Shown here: positions 32,195-41,344 of the stretch, one piece after another | Layout: each line of letters opens with the position of its first letter | Numbering within the stretch: position 1 is the first letter of the stretch | Assembly (NCBI RefSeq): GCF_028823535.1 | Contig: NZ_JAQIYM010000090.1 | Location: 248,001 to 312,000, forward strand | DNA from: Pseudomonas serbica | Lineage (GTDB): Bacteria; Pseudomonadota; Gammaproteobacteria; Pseudomonadales; Pseudomonadaceae | DNA: 64,000 nt | Direction of reading: 5' to 3' | Translations under genes and position numbers: made by a program | Notes under the pieces: generated by a model | Told to the model about the DNA's origin: nothing | What the model saw: only the letters and a program-made list of their open reading frames with translations | The model's database searches: none

Positions 32195-34247
32195 CGTTCT
32201 GATCGGTCTGCAGCGCGTTCCGAATATCCCCCAATACGGCGGCCCCAAGTTCAGCCATTGCGCTCGATCCATCATCGCCGGCTGCAAAGTCGGTCAAGCT
32301 TTGTGTGACGGTTACCGTCCTGGTGCCGTATTTTCTACCCTCTTGGATCATGGCCTCACCGAAGGACGGCTGGCGCTCTGTGGGCACTTTGTCAGTTGCG
32401 TACAGGTACTCACCCGCCGCCCTTATTGCCCAGAGCTTTGCATCGCGTTCTTGCCAATCGAGCACCTTTTGGACGTTTTTTTCATGAAACTCTAAGGTGC
32501 TTCGAAATTTCCGCAACTGTTTGAACTGCAGGTACGGATTCATCGACTCAAGCGCCAGCGTCTCTGTCTGGGTTAAGGGCACGTTGCGCTTGGACTTCGT
32601 AATCGCCTCGATGAGTGTGGCCACTGCACAGTATTCATCGCCGTCAGTGGAACGCCTATGCGTTAAGCAGTAGTCAACACTCTCGGTCAAAGCCCCAATT
32701 ACCATTAGCAGATAACAGAGGTAGTAGGCGCAGACCCTGTCGTTGTCGGCCCTGAAGGCTTTGACCTTATAGCCTTCGGTGAAATCGTCGTCATAGCTTG
32801 AATAATGGAGCCAGCCGAGCGTCATGGCGGTACAGTCTGACAAGCCAGGAAACGCCTGGAGAATTTGCCTTCCTACGTCCTCATAGTGCGTCTGCGCTTG
32901 CGTCTGATCGATCAGATACCACTTGTCGTCCTCATCCATGTCTGCCACCGGGTGAGCAGCACTGAATTTTTTCAGGGCATACCGATTCAAGTCAGCGACA
33001 GAAAACAGCGCTTCAACATTCAATATTCGGAGGAGCTCGCCGTCTCTATACGCCTCCAAAACCCGTTCTGAGGCACGATGGTGCGTCAATGCGATCTCTT
33101 TCTGCAGATCTTCAAGGAAAGCCGTGTATGCCTCAGGAAGCACCTCCTGAGACTCACAAAGATCAGCGAGCGTGCTTGCTTTGCAGTTATCGGCCATCCC
33201 CTCTGGAATTTCGCCCGGAGCAAGCCAGCTCTGACGTCTCAGGTAGACCTGATTTGCCTGGGTGAACGTATTGCCCCGTCGAGTTTGTCGCAGGCTTTCG
33301 ATGCTTGAATTGAAATGAAGAGCTTGATGCACACGGGTCAGTGATCGAATTCCATATTCCTTGGGGGTATAGATTTCGTACTGAAAACCTTCGTCGTCTG
33401 CCGGCTTAAGTCGGGATGACTCAAAAGCTACAGCCTCCCCTCTCAGAATCATCAGCACGGCCTGCTCAAGCATTCCCGAGTTCGGATAGAACGCAATCGG
33501 GATGTAACCGTTCAGATGCTCGTTGCAGAGGTAATCACGCCCCGCGCAGCGAACGATGATAAAGCCATCCGGCATCAGCATCTGCTGAGTGATCGTATCG
33601 ATGGCGATTTCGTACAGCGGTTCGATCATCTCATCACGGTAGAATCTCAGCCGGCGCTGTTTTGAATCGAGCCCGCTGTACACCTTCACCGCACTGAGTT
33701 TTTCATCAAAGTTCGACGGAAGCTTTTTAACCGCATCCCTCAATCTTGACCAGCGGAAACCTCTACCATCTGCGGCGATGCACAAACTGTAGGGCGGTGC
33801 GCCGGCCTCGATCAGCTCGGGGGTTTGCTCGAGCCAGGGCGTTCCGGCCCAGTAGGCACCCACCTCATCGAAGACTGCGAAAAAACCAGAAACTGAGTGG
33901 GAAGTCTTTTTGTGGGCGTCTATACACGCTTTCCAGTCGAGGCGTTCCAGCGGCAGTAGGTTCACCGCCACTTCAGCTTCGTTGTAGCCCATCAGACCTG
34001 ACGTAAATGCGTTCCAGACAATCGCCTCCACCACTTTTGGCGCCTTCCATGAGGCGTCAATGGCAGAGGCAACACTCTCCATCCTGTTGTCCATCAAGTC
34101 TTGCAGGTCGCGGTAGCCCAACAGCTGGGCGAATCCATTCTGGTAAACAACCGGGCTCACACCATGCCGATGCCAGCAGCCGCTGAGCGCATCCACCAGG
34201 TGGAAGAAATGCTGATCGAAATCCCTGAAAGAGAACGGGATCTTCAT
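32109..34247 (-). CDS. large hypothetical protein, one of two paralogues (712 aa)
   Basis: 712 residues from the ATG at 34245-34247, matching the MKIPFSF/MRIPVSF start of its partner. The two align throughout: F-D-x-D-x-x-F near the N-terminus, the (G)YRDLQDLM / GYQNYDELL helix, AIVWNAF, ELIEAGAPPY, IRF(Y/W)xDE, LPEGFEII-type and CNE-x-x-N-G-F-I-P-x-S-F strands, WxLxxxxIPxGLADxC, and a C-terminal region rich in Thr/Ser. No enzyme motif is recognised. Two bases separate it from the paralogue, so both form an operon. Possibly a structural or recognition pair. Confidence 0.8.
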   Translation of the reverse strand: MKIPFSFRDFDQHFFHLVDALSGCWHRHGVSPVVYQNGFAQLLGYRDLQDLMDNRMESVASAIDASWKAPKVVEAIVWNAFTSGLMGYNEAEVAVNLLPLERLDWKACIDAHKKTSHSVSGFFAVFDEVGAYWAGTPWLEQTPELIEAGAPPYSLCIAADGRGFRWSRLRDAVKKLPSNFDEKLSAVKVYSGLDSKQRRLRFYRDEMIEPLYEIAIDTITQQMLMPDGFIIVRCAGRDYLCNEHLNGYIPIAFYPNSGMLEQAVLMILRGEAVAFESSRLKPADDEGFQYEIYTPKEYGIRSLTRVHQALHFNSSIESLRQTRRGNTFTQANQVYLRRQSWLAPGEIPEGMADNCKASTLADLCESQEVLPEAYTAFLEDLQKEIALTHHRASERVLEAYRDGELLRILNVEALFSVADLNRYALKKFSAAHPVADMDEDDKWYLIDQTQAQTHYEDVGRQILQAFPGLSDCTAMTLGWLHYSSYDDDFTEGYKVKAFRADNDRVCAYYLCYLLMVIGALTESVDYCLTHRRSTDGDEYCAVATLIEAITKSKRNVPLTQTETLALESMNPYLQFKQLRKFRSTLEFHEKNVQKVLDWQERDAKLWAIRAAGEYLYATDKVPTERQPSFGEAMIQEGRKYGTRTVTVTQSLTDFAAGDDGSSAMAELGAAVLGDIRNALQTDQNVKSQGSTHRSGRAILTCVDQGAGATRTP

Positions 34248-34249
34248 CC

Positions 34250-36286
34250 TCAGACCTGCCCTTCGGCTGGAACGGTGGGCATAAGCGTCACCGCACACGT
34301 TTCCAGATTGATGACAGCTGTCTGGTTGGCCAGATGTCCCCCTCGCGCCAGATCAAAAAGCTCCGACACTGCCACAGGCCGTTGCAACGGCACTTTCTCA
34401 TCCGCAAAGAGATAGTCGCCTTTCTGCCGGATCAACTTCATTGCGTCATTCGAAGCATGCCACTCACGTACTCGCTCCACGAACGTATCATGCCATTGCA
34501 GCCGCTGCATAAAGTCGCAGGTGCTTGCATAAACCCTATGGATGTTCATGGACACCAAGGTGGACATTTCCAACTGGCTCAGCGTCATGCCAGCTTTTGA
34601 CTTGCTCACAGCCTCGCTCAAGACACTCACTGCAAAGGTCATGGCCTGTTGGTTCCGTAGGTCAGATTGGTGCACGGGCTGGGTCATCGAGGCGCTAAGC
34701 AACAGGATGACGTAGCTCAGGAAGCGTACCAATTGCTCGGTATTGGTTGGATCGAAGTTTGGGAAGTCAGTGCAATCCTTGTTAATGAATGCATACTCGC
34801 ACTCACAATGCAGGATACCCAGGGTGATCACGCTCAATCCACTTAGCTCAGGGAACGCTTTCTGAATGCAAGTGCCCGCCAGTTGGTACTGTTCCAGGGC
34901 AGACTCCAGTGCTTCCCTATCCCCAGCCAACGGATACCAGAATTGGCGTTTCGACGTCGCATACCGATCCAGATCGATACAGCTGAAGGTTAACAGGGCC
35001 GCCGTTAGCTTAACCAAGTCGCCACGACCAAGGGACTCCCTCAGGCGCTGGGAGGCCGATTGAACGGTGCCGGCAAACTCCTTGCGAAGTGCGTCCGCAA
35101 ACTCCATGCCCCAAGTCGGTAGCACCTGTGGGCTCAATCGGTTCGGCATAAGTGTCTTACTTGCACAGACATCCGCAAGCCCGGCTGGGATCCCGGATGG
35201 GGTAATCCACTGTTGGCTGCGCAGATAAGGTTGCCAGTTTTCAAAAAACAGCTCGTCAGCCTTCACCAGCAGGTTCGCCACTTGCCGCCCTCTCATGCGA
35301 AGCTCTGAACGTTCATCGCCTGACTCGATGGGGTCTGTTAGTAAGACCTCTTGAAAGCCTCGCTCATCTGCTGGCCCTAGTTCATTTTCGGCAAACACAA
35401 TCGGCTGTCCGCAGAGAATCATGACAACCGCCTTGTAAAAGGCTTGCGAGTCGGCCTTAAACGACAGAGGAATGAACCCCATCAGCACCTTGTTGTACAG
35501 GTACCAACGCTCCTGATTACAAATGATCTCAAAACCTTCAGGCAGCTTGTAAGTCCGCCTGGCGTAGACCCAGGCCGGCTCAAAATTGTGGAGAATAATC
35601 TCATCCTGCCAGAACTTTAGTCGCCGGCTCTTCGGATCAGGCAACTTGTCATAAAGCGCCACATTGGCAAGCTGCTCATCCAAATCATCCGGTAATGCCC
35701 CTACCATGGATGTTAGCCGCTTCCAGCAGAACGCCAAACCATTTGGCAGAATCGATGATTTGTACGGCGGCGCCCCAGCCTCTATGAGCTCGGGTGTTTG
35801 CTTAAGCCAAGTATCTTTGTAGGATGGAAACTCATCCAAGATCAACCCAAGCGGAGTGTTTGGACTGGCGAAGGGATTATTGGTGGCGCCACCAAATAGG
35901 ACTTTTCCCGGACGAAAGTTCTTCACTCCCAGAACAGCATTGGCAGCGCGGGTCTCACGAGTCAGCAAGTCGCAGTCGAAGCGCTCCAATTCAAGAGAGC
36001 CAACCACTTTTGTGGCCTGGAGATAGCCGCATACCCCTTGAGAGAAGGCATTCCAGGTCATGGCCTCTAACAAGCTGCTACGGGTAACCTGAAATTGGCT
36101 GTGGACGTGGATGTCTTCAACCCGCGCACTCAGCAGCTCGTCGTAGTTCTGGTAGCCCATCACTTTGGCGAACAGATCAGGGTAGAAAGCATCCTCTCCC
36201 CGCAGTTCGTGGAGGCTGTCACGCACAGACTGGATCTGTGAGGCAAACAACCGGTCATGATCGGCAAAAGAAACTGGAATACGCAT
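34250..36286 (-). CDS. large hypothetical protein, second paralogue (678 aa)
   Basis: 678 residues from the ATG at 36284-36286; the alternative at 36292 lacks a correctly spaced ribosome site, and the partner starts at the equivalent Met. Domain order follows that of the 712-residue protein. An N-terminal helical motif (PDLFAKVMGYQNYDELLS) resembles the start of the 331-residue protein at 51559. No membrane segment or signal peptide. The pair is transcribed first-to-last as this gene then the 712-residue one. Confidence 0.8.
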   Translation of the reverse strand: MRIPVSFADHDRLFASQIQSVRDSLHELRGEDAFYPDLFAKVMGYQNYDELLSARVEDIHVHSQFQVTRSSLLEAMTWNAFSQGVCGYLQATKVVGSLELERFDCDLLTRETRAANAVLGVKNFRPGKVLFGGATNNPFASPNTPLGLILDEFPSYKDTWLKQTPELIEAGAPPYKSSILPNGLAFCWKRLTSMVGALPDDLDEQLANVALYDKLPDPKSRRLKFWQDEIILHNFEPAWVYARRTYKLPEGFEIICNQERWYLYNKVLMGFIPLSFKADSQAFYKAVVMILCGQPIVFAENELGPADERGFQEVLLTDPIESGDERSELRMRGRQVANLLVKADELFFENWQPYLRSQQWITPSGIPAGLADVCASKTLMPNRLSPQVLPTWGMEFADALRKEFAGTVQSASQRLRESLGRGDLVKLTAALLTFSCIDLDRYATSKRQFWYPLAGDREALESALEQYQLAGTCIQKAFPELSGLSVITLGILHCECEYAFINKDCTDFPNFDPTNTEQLVRFLSYVILLLSASMTQPVHQSDLRNQQAMTFAVSVLSEAVSKSKAGMTLSQLEMSTLVSMNIHRVYASTCDFMQRLQWHDTFVERVREWHASNDAMKLIRQKGDYLFADEKVPLQRPVAVSELFDLARGGHLANQTAVINLETCAVTLMPTVPAEGQV

Positions 36287-36471
36287 GCGCATCTACCCTG
36301 GCTTGTCTGACGTGCATCAAACCCGCCAGACGTGGCCAAAGGCTGTGTTGCACGTGAATTCGCGCTCACGTACCAATGTGTCGGCACGGTGCGAGCGCGG
36401 TCGAAAAATCGCGTGCAGTATTATTAAAATGCCATTAATTGTCAAAGTCTGATCGGTGAGCCGAATGGCAA

Positions 36472-37368
36472 TTAACCATTAATCTTCAGGCGACCGAAAC
36501 CGGAAGGCTGGCTCGGCTGCAACCGGAAGCAGGCATATTCCATCTTCTGGTGGACGCGGAACCTCAGGTTCTCCCCGTTCTCATCAATGCTTATCACCTT
36601 ATCCGTTAAACCCTCAGTCCCCAACCACTCCGAAAGATCCGTTTTGGACTCAACAAAGTGGTCAATGAACACCCCGACGCAAGTACCCGTCCGCGTGACC
36701 AGGACGTCTCCCCAGGATAAGGCAGCAATACTAAAGGCGCTAACGTCGGTACAGCTGCCGATCCCCGGCACGCCCACCGCCAATGGTTTGTCAAAGCGGT
36801 GTCGGTTGAAGACTGCCGTTTCCTGGTCGCGAATCTCTTCCGGAATGTCCACCAGCCTCCCCCGGCAGTGCTGCGGTAAGGGAACTTTGAACGCGGCAGA
36901 CCAACCTGGCCCAGCCAGGAAGTAGGACGCTATCGAGCCCAACTCAAGATCCGTGATGACCTCGTCATACCCATCATCAAGATCTTCATCGAAATCATCC
37001 TCCGGATCGACTTCCATCAGTGTGGCGCCCACCTGGATCTCCAGGTTCAACAGGACGCACCAGCCAATCAGGATTTTGGTCGTGATCGGGTCTCCCTTGA
37101 AGCTGTCCGCCACGGCGGCGAATTGGGCCTGTGGCGAGCGCCCTGGCTTTAAGGCCAAACGGCCTGGTGATGCCTCGTACAGCTCCCCGATATGAGGGTC
37201 GAACGCCTTGGCCAGGGCCGACTCAAGGTAAGGCTTGCAGTATTTGACGACCAGCGAAAAATCGTCCCAATCCTCCAGAGCAATCTTGGTACCCCGGATA
37301 AACAGCCCATCCGCTGTGAGGTACCCATTGGCCACGTCAATAGTCCCGCTCGAACGACATTTCAACAT
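36472..37368 (-). CDS. hypothetical protein
   Basis: 298 residues. An acidic loop (PEDDFDEDLDDGYDEV) separates two mostly beta regions; VGVPGIGSCTDVSAFSIAAL and VLVTRTGTCVGVF may be strands around two Cys. Not recognised; no signal peptide. Confidence 0.7.
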   Translation of the reverse strand: MLKCRSSGTIDVANGYLTADGLFIRGTKIALEDWDDFSLVVKYCKPYLESALAKAFDPHIGELYEASPGRLALKPGRSPQAQFAAVADSFKGDPITTKILIGWCVLLNLEIQVGATLMEVDPEDDFDEDLDDGYDEVITDLELGSIASYFLAGPGWSAAFKVPLPQHCRGRLVDIPEEIRDQETAVFNRHRFDKPLAVGVPGIGSCTDVSAFSIAALSWGDVLVTRTGTCVGVFIDHFVESKTDLSEWLGTEGLTDKVISIDENGENLRFRVHQKMEYACFRLQPSQPSGFGRLKING

Positions 37369-37551
37369 CGAGAATCCCCTGCGCTAAATAAACTCGAATA
37401 GCCAACCCAGACCAGCCGACCAAGTACCAATCGCGCATACTGCCAGCACATAACGTGTCGTGACACGGAATATTTACTGAGTATTGTCAGCTGAAACGAT
37501 AAGATTTGCAGGTAGCCAAGCTGGCAACTCCTACTGAATCGGGGCCACCTC

Positions 37552-37623
37552 ATGACTTCGACCGACGACGATCCCGAAAAGAAGGAAGAAACGACAATCT
37601 ACCGGCACTACCTTCAACATTGA
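37552..37623 (+). CDS. possible leader ORF (23 codons)
   Basis: MTSTDDDPEKKEETTIYRH-type reading, ending 10 bp before the two-TM protein at 37634. A weak ribosome site (GGGGCC) precedes it. It could be a translated leader of that gene or merely a chance ORF. Confidence 0.3.
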   Translation: MTSTDDDPEKKEETTIYRHYLQH

Positions 37624-37633
37624 GGCAATACAA

Positions 37634-38068
37634 ATGAATGATCAGCCCGAGTACGCGATGAAAATGGATGTGCGCATTGCGGCGCTCAGCCAGCTGCCGT
37701 CCAATCAGATTGATCCTATCCTTAAAGATCTCCTCGCTGACGTGCATACGCTTGTGCAGTTCGGCCTCATAGACCAGGCCGGCAAAGAGCAAATGACCCA
37801 GAAGGCGCACAAGGCTGCGACGACCAGAAAGATTGAGATCGAGGTAGAAAATGTAGCTCGGCTTGCGTTCCAGGTGATTGCGCTGAGCTCTCTTTCCGTT
37901 GGTGCATTCCTTTGGGCAACCTACGCAAATTACCTCTCGCAGCAAAACGCCGTCTTATTTGTGTTTTTTGCCGGGATCGCACTGGTGATTTACGGGCTCG
38001 GGTTTTTGGCCACGAGAGCTATTCATTCACTCTGGAGAAAGTTGACCTCATGTAAAAAGCCACGATAA
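37634..38068 (+). CDS. small membrane protein (two TM)
   Basis: 144 residues. The soluble N-terminal half (MDVRIAALSQL ... KEQMTQKAHKAATTRK) is helical; residues ~80-130 hold two membrane segments (LAFQVIALSSLSVGAFLWAT and FVFFAGIALVIYGLGFLAT), with a basic tail. The layout suits a cytoplasmic domain anchored by a hairpin. Function unknown. Terminator directly behind. Confidence 0.75.
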   Translation: MNDQPEYAMKMDVRIAALSQLPSNQIDPILKDLLADVHTLVQFGLIDQAGKEQMTQKAHKAATTRKIEIEVENVARLAFQVIALSSLSVGAFLWATYANYLSQQNAVLFVFFAGIALVIYGLGFLATRAIHSLWRKLTSCKKPR

Positions 38069-38081
38069 CGTGGCCTTCTTT
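38055..38081 (+). terminator. rho-independent terminator
   Basis: AAAGCCACG-ATAA-CGTGGCCTT followed by CTTT, overlapping the stop of the two-TM gene. Confidence 0.7.
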
Positions 38082-38094
38082 AAGCTCAAGCTCG

Positions 38095-38895
38095 TTACGG
38101 CGCCGGAGACTCATCTTCTGCAGCATGCCTTACGGTAGGCGCCGGCGCTGGTATCGACACATTTCCATGTTCGTCGACTTCAAACAGCGTCACAACGGCC
38201 TGGGCCTTGAGCCCGTCGAAGAAGTACTCACCTTCATTGGAGGCCCTGAAGATCTCCGCTGCCGGCACTCTGGCGCAGGTGACGTGCTGCGGCGCCTGCT
38301 CATAGATGGCGGTGGTTACCGCATGGTCGAGGGTCATGCGCAGCATGTGCTCTGCCTGGGTGCGCGACCGCTCCCCTTCTTCATAGGCCCGCAGTACCCG
38401 CTTGACCATGGTCGGCAGGAGGCGAGTGTCCGTCTTGTAGGCGTAATCCATAGGGAACAGATGGTTCACCTCCTGACTCATGGCGCGAATCAGCGTGAAC
38501 TCGTAGCCAGGCTCCAGGTTCTTCACGCAGACCCCTTGGGAGATTGAGCGACGGCGTTCAGTTTCAGCCGGGTTTAGCAGGTGGCCGAATTTCTGCTGCA
38601 AATCCGCATCGTCGAAGCGCAGTTCAGCCAATGTGGCCTTGTGCACCTTCAGCTCTGAGTTAGGGTGAACCTCGGTCAGAAGGTCGACTTCGTCGTAATC
38701 GAAAGTCAGGATCAGATCTTTGTCATCGGTACCACCCCGGTAGTAATCCAGAAAACCCAGATCACTCCCCAAGTAAAACCCACCTGGAGAGGTATGCACC
38801 GAGCCGATGCTGAGGTCGACCGGATTGCGATACTGCAGGGTCTTAGCCTCCAGTGTTTTGAGATCAAACGAGACAACTCTATACCCTTGCGGCAT
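38095..38895 (-). CDS. hypothetical protein
   Basis: 266 residues. Starts with strands (YRVVSFDLKTLEAKTLQYR), a Gly-rich turn GGFYLGSDLGFLDYYRGG and then a charged helical part; the tail is Pro/Ala-rich. Not recognised. It precedes the 320-bp stretch before the RHH gene. Confidence 0.7.
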   Translation of the reverse strand: MPQGYRVVSFDLKTLEAKTLQYRNPVDLSIGSVHTSPGGFYLGSDLGFLDYYRGGTDDKDLILTFDYDEVDLLTEVHPNSELKVHKATLAELRFDDADLQQKFGHLLNPAETERRRSISQGVCVKNLEPGYEFTLIRAMSQEVNHLFPMDYAYKTDTRLLPTMVKRVLRAYEEGERSRTQAEHMLRMTLDHAVTTAIYEQAPQHVTCARVPAAEIFRASNEGEYFFDGLKAQAVVTLFEVDEHGNVSIPAPAPTVRHAAEDESPAP

Positions 38896-39213
38896 TTCTC
38901 AGAATCCTTGTAATTCCCCGACGGCAATCAGTGACGCCGCAGGCTCTAAAGATTCATTGTCCGACACGCGCACAGGCGCAGCCAAGCATTTTGGGGAATG
39001 ATAAGGGGATGTTCGCCACTTCCCCGCAGGGGGCTGGCGCTGGTCAAGAGGTTAACCGGGAAGGAATGGTGCTATGGCGCGTTGAAAGCCAAGAAAATCC
39101 CGGCTTTGCCCTCACCGATATCGGAAGTTCAGCGAGGAGCTACGACCTGGTCGGACAGGCCTGTGTAGCTTTCCCTGGAGCTCGTGCAAGCCCCAGGGAT
39201 GTATGAAGCACTA
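38896..39213. other. intergenic stretch, no supported gene
   Basis: Holds a possible 65-codon plus ORF from 39009 (its AAGGGG lies directly against the ATG, too close to work) and a partial hairpin CCCTGG ... CCAGGG near 39175. I do not call a gene. Confidence 0.4.
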
Positions 39214-39735
39214 TCAGGCAGCGTGCGTCATGAAAATGCTGACATCAAGGACGTCCTTCGGGCTGCCGTTGTGTTTGTTGCAGGCGGCCATCAGCGCTTT
39301 GAGATCCTGGTTGATGTTGATCCACCACTGCAAAATTTCGTTCACGATGTCGTTCATCGCGCAACGCTTGACGGATTTGTCACGGGCACTGGCTGCGACA
39401 CGCTCGTCTTTCTCTTCGCTGATCTTTTCACGCATGCCAGGCAGTAAACGTACCACGAACTTGGTTTGTGGCAGCTGCGGTACCATGTGCGGCACGCTGA
39501 GGGCTAAAACAGCCTGGGCGGGTTCCATGCGGCTGGACAGGACTGCCTTGAGCAGTTCAAGTTGGCCCTTGCACGACTGCCAGGATTGGATCGCCTGTAC
39601 CATTTCGCTGTTGGCGCTACGGTTGTGGCGCAAGCCCAGCTCGGCGATGGCATCGTTCAGATCTTGGGGAACACGAATCACAAATTTGGGCGCGGTGCGG
39701 GAAGGGCAAACTTTGGCATCTTTGCTGCGAGTCAT
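39214..39735 (-). CDS. double ribbon-helix-helix (Arc-like) DNA-binding protein
   Basis: 173 residues. Residues ~15-52 read APKFVIRVPQDLNDAIAELG, then NRSANSEMVQAIQSW, the Arc/MetJ RHH pattern (strand FVIRVP, helix, N-S-E-x-V-x-A-I). Residues ~92-148 repeat it (TKFVVRLLPGMREKISEEK ... SVKRCAMNDIVNEIL). Two RHH units in one chain give an intramolecular DNA-binding pair. It is probably a repressor, perhaps autoregulating its own promoter in the AT-rich region 39736-39940. Named regulators with this layout are not identified here. Confidence 0.75.
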   Translation of the reverse strand: MTRSKDAKVCPSRTAPKFVIRVPQDLNDAIAELGLRHNRSANSEMVQAIQSWQSCKGQLELLKAVLSSRMEPAQAVLALSVPHMVPQLPQTKFVVRLLPGMREKISEEKDERVAASARDKSVKRCAMNDIVNEILQWWININQDLKALMAACNKHNGSPKDVLDVSIFMTHAA

Positions 39736-39940
39736 GTGGATTTCCGTTGTAGGGGGTAAAAGGCCTTGGAGTAATGAGATCCAGGCATCCTGATTTCATT
39801 TTGGTATCATAATTGCTCAAAAAAAACATTGCAATAGTAATGACAGGAAAATCTGGCCTTTTCGGTCAAATTTGGCCTGTCAATTGTGTCGCTATTCTAT
39901 CCTCCCGTATAGTGATAGAACACATGCTTTCGAGACTGCC

Positions 39941-40252
39941 ATGAACAGCCTGAAACCCATTACAGCGCTATCCCTGAACAGCTACAGCATCGGCATCGGC
40001 ATGACCGATGAACAGAAGCCGGCCTGCCTGATCCTGAGCTATGACGCTCTCGAACAAGGTGGCGATATCGCCATCAGCGCAACGACCGCTCAACTGGTCG
40101 GGAACGATTTTCAACTCACGTCAAACCTCGGAACCCTGGTTCTGAGCAACGTCGGGCAGGCCATCAAAGATGCCGCTGAGCTGCGTCTCCCAGTGGTTGT
40201 AATCGACCCTGAGCGTGAGCGCGAAATCATGGTTGAGCGCTGGCTGAACTAA
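39941..40252 (+). CDS. hypothetical protein
   Basis: 103 residues from the ATG at 39941. A short alpha/beta sequence (ALSLNSYSIGIGM, ACLILSYDALEQGGDIAIS, LGTLVLSNVGQAIKDAAELR). Divergent from the RHH gene, 205 bp between starts, with a TATAGT-type -10 (39908) at 18-bp spacing from TTGTGT (39884-39889). Not recognised. Confidence 0.7.
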   Translation: MNSLKPITALSLNSYSIGIGMTDEQKPACLILSYDALEQGGDIAISATTAQLVGNDFQLTSNLGTLVLSNVGQAIKDAAELRLPVVVIDPEREREIMVERWLN

Positions 40253-40310
40253 CACCCGTAGTGAACTGAAACCACATAACAACAATGTCGGAAAGACAGG
40301 AAGTAAAAGC

Positions 40311-41171
40311 ATGAGCACATGGAAATCTAAACTCCTAGACAAGCTGGGCGTGGTCTCGGTCGCGGGCACTGACCACGGCCCTTCCGGCCTTCTCAAAGGT
40401 GCTCTTCTGGCCGCTACCGTGGTCGCTAGTCTTGGCGCAGCAGCTCCTGCTCATGCTGAGCAGTACAATGAGTTGAGGGATCAGACCCAGCATGAGGGTC
40501 TAGGCAAAACCTGGGCGCAGAAACAAAAAGAAGCAGTTAAAGAGGAAAGTACCTTCACGAAGATCAAAGATTCGGTGCTGAATGTAGACAGCTACCTGGT
40601 CGGTAAGGCCGTAGAGCAGGTTGTTGACGCCGATGAGCTTAAGTATCAACAGACCCTTGTCTCAGGCGAGTCAGAATCCCCCTACACGCATGTCTTTGGC
40701 GCGGGTATGTCAGTTATGGCAGCGAGCGCTGCCGCACCTGCCATGGGGCTCTGGATTTTGGCTAAACAAGTCGACAGCTCCGTGGCGTTCGTCCAGGAAA
40801 AGCAAGAAGCCGACCTCAACACAAAAATGACTGAAGTCGAGAGGCGGACTGCCCATGTCTACCAAGAAACTGTGTTAGCAAGCCGCACGGAAGAGCTCAA
40901 AAAGCAAGGCATCGAAAATCCTACCGAAGCGGATTTTTATGCCCAAGATCAGCGCCATCAGGAAATCCGTCAACAGCTAATTGCTAAAAATGCTGAACGC
41001 GTCATGGATGCGGCTATGGCCGACATCGATATCGAGCTGGATCAGAAAAGCACAGCATCAGCTGCCGCCTTTGATAGTCCTGATGTACCTTCCTCGACCT
41101 CGGGCATTGGAACCTTGCTCAACAAGGACAAAAAAGTCGAACGCGATCACAGCTCGGAACTGTCCCGCTAG
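40311..41171 (+). CDS. exported or membrane-associated hypothetical protein
   Basis: 286 residues behind AGGAAG. Residues ~28-50 (GALLAATVVASLGAAAPAHA) read as a long signal peptide with AHA cleavage site. The mature part is charged and helical (KEAVKEESTF, VQEKQEADLNTKMTEVERR), with a hydrophobic SVMAASAAAPAMGLWILAK segment at ~138-160. Likely in the periplasm or inner membrane. Function unknown. Confidence 0.7.
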   Translation: MSTWKSKLLDKLGVVSVAGTDHGPSGLLKGALLAATVVASLGAAAPAHAEQYNELRDQTQHEGLGKTWAQKQKEAVKEESTFTKIKDSVLNVDSYLVGKAVEQVVDADELKYQQTLVSGESESPYTHVFGAGMSVMAASAAAPAMGLWILAKQVDSSVAFVQEKQEADLNTKMTEVERRTAHVYQETVLASRTEELKKQGIENPTEADFYAQDQRHQEIRQQLIAKNAERVMDAAMADIDIELDQKSTASAAAFDSPDVPSSTSGIGTLLNKDKKVERDHSSELSR

Positions 41172-41249
41172 CCTCGGCAAGCGAACCAGGCGATGGGCTG
41201 ACCATCAGCTTTTTCACGTCCGCAGGCCGAAAAACCATAGCCATAAGGA

Positions 41250-41273
41250 AAAGTCGCATTTTGCGACTTTTTC
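41250..41273 (+). terminator. rho-independent terminator
   Basis: AAGTCGC-ATTTT-GCGACTT followed by TTTC after the exported protein; A's upstream allow bidirectional use. Confidence 0.8.
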
Positions 41274-41344
41274 TTTGCCGTGCACCTCCCCCTCGACTGA
41301 CTGGCCACAAAAAACCGAAAACCCGTTAAGCCGAGGGGCTCGTG

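Noticed and set aside
34250..36286. Integrase or transposase
   Set aside because: Length and composition were considered, but no catalytic signature (DDE or RxxR-Y) is seen.
38896..39213. 65-codon gene at 39009
   Set aside because: The Shine-Dalgarno touches the ATG, and there is no other support.
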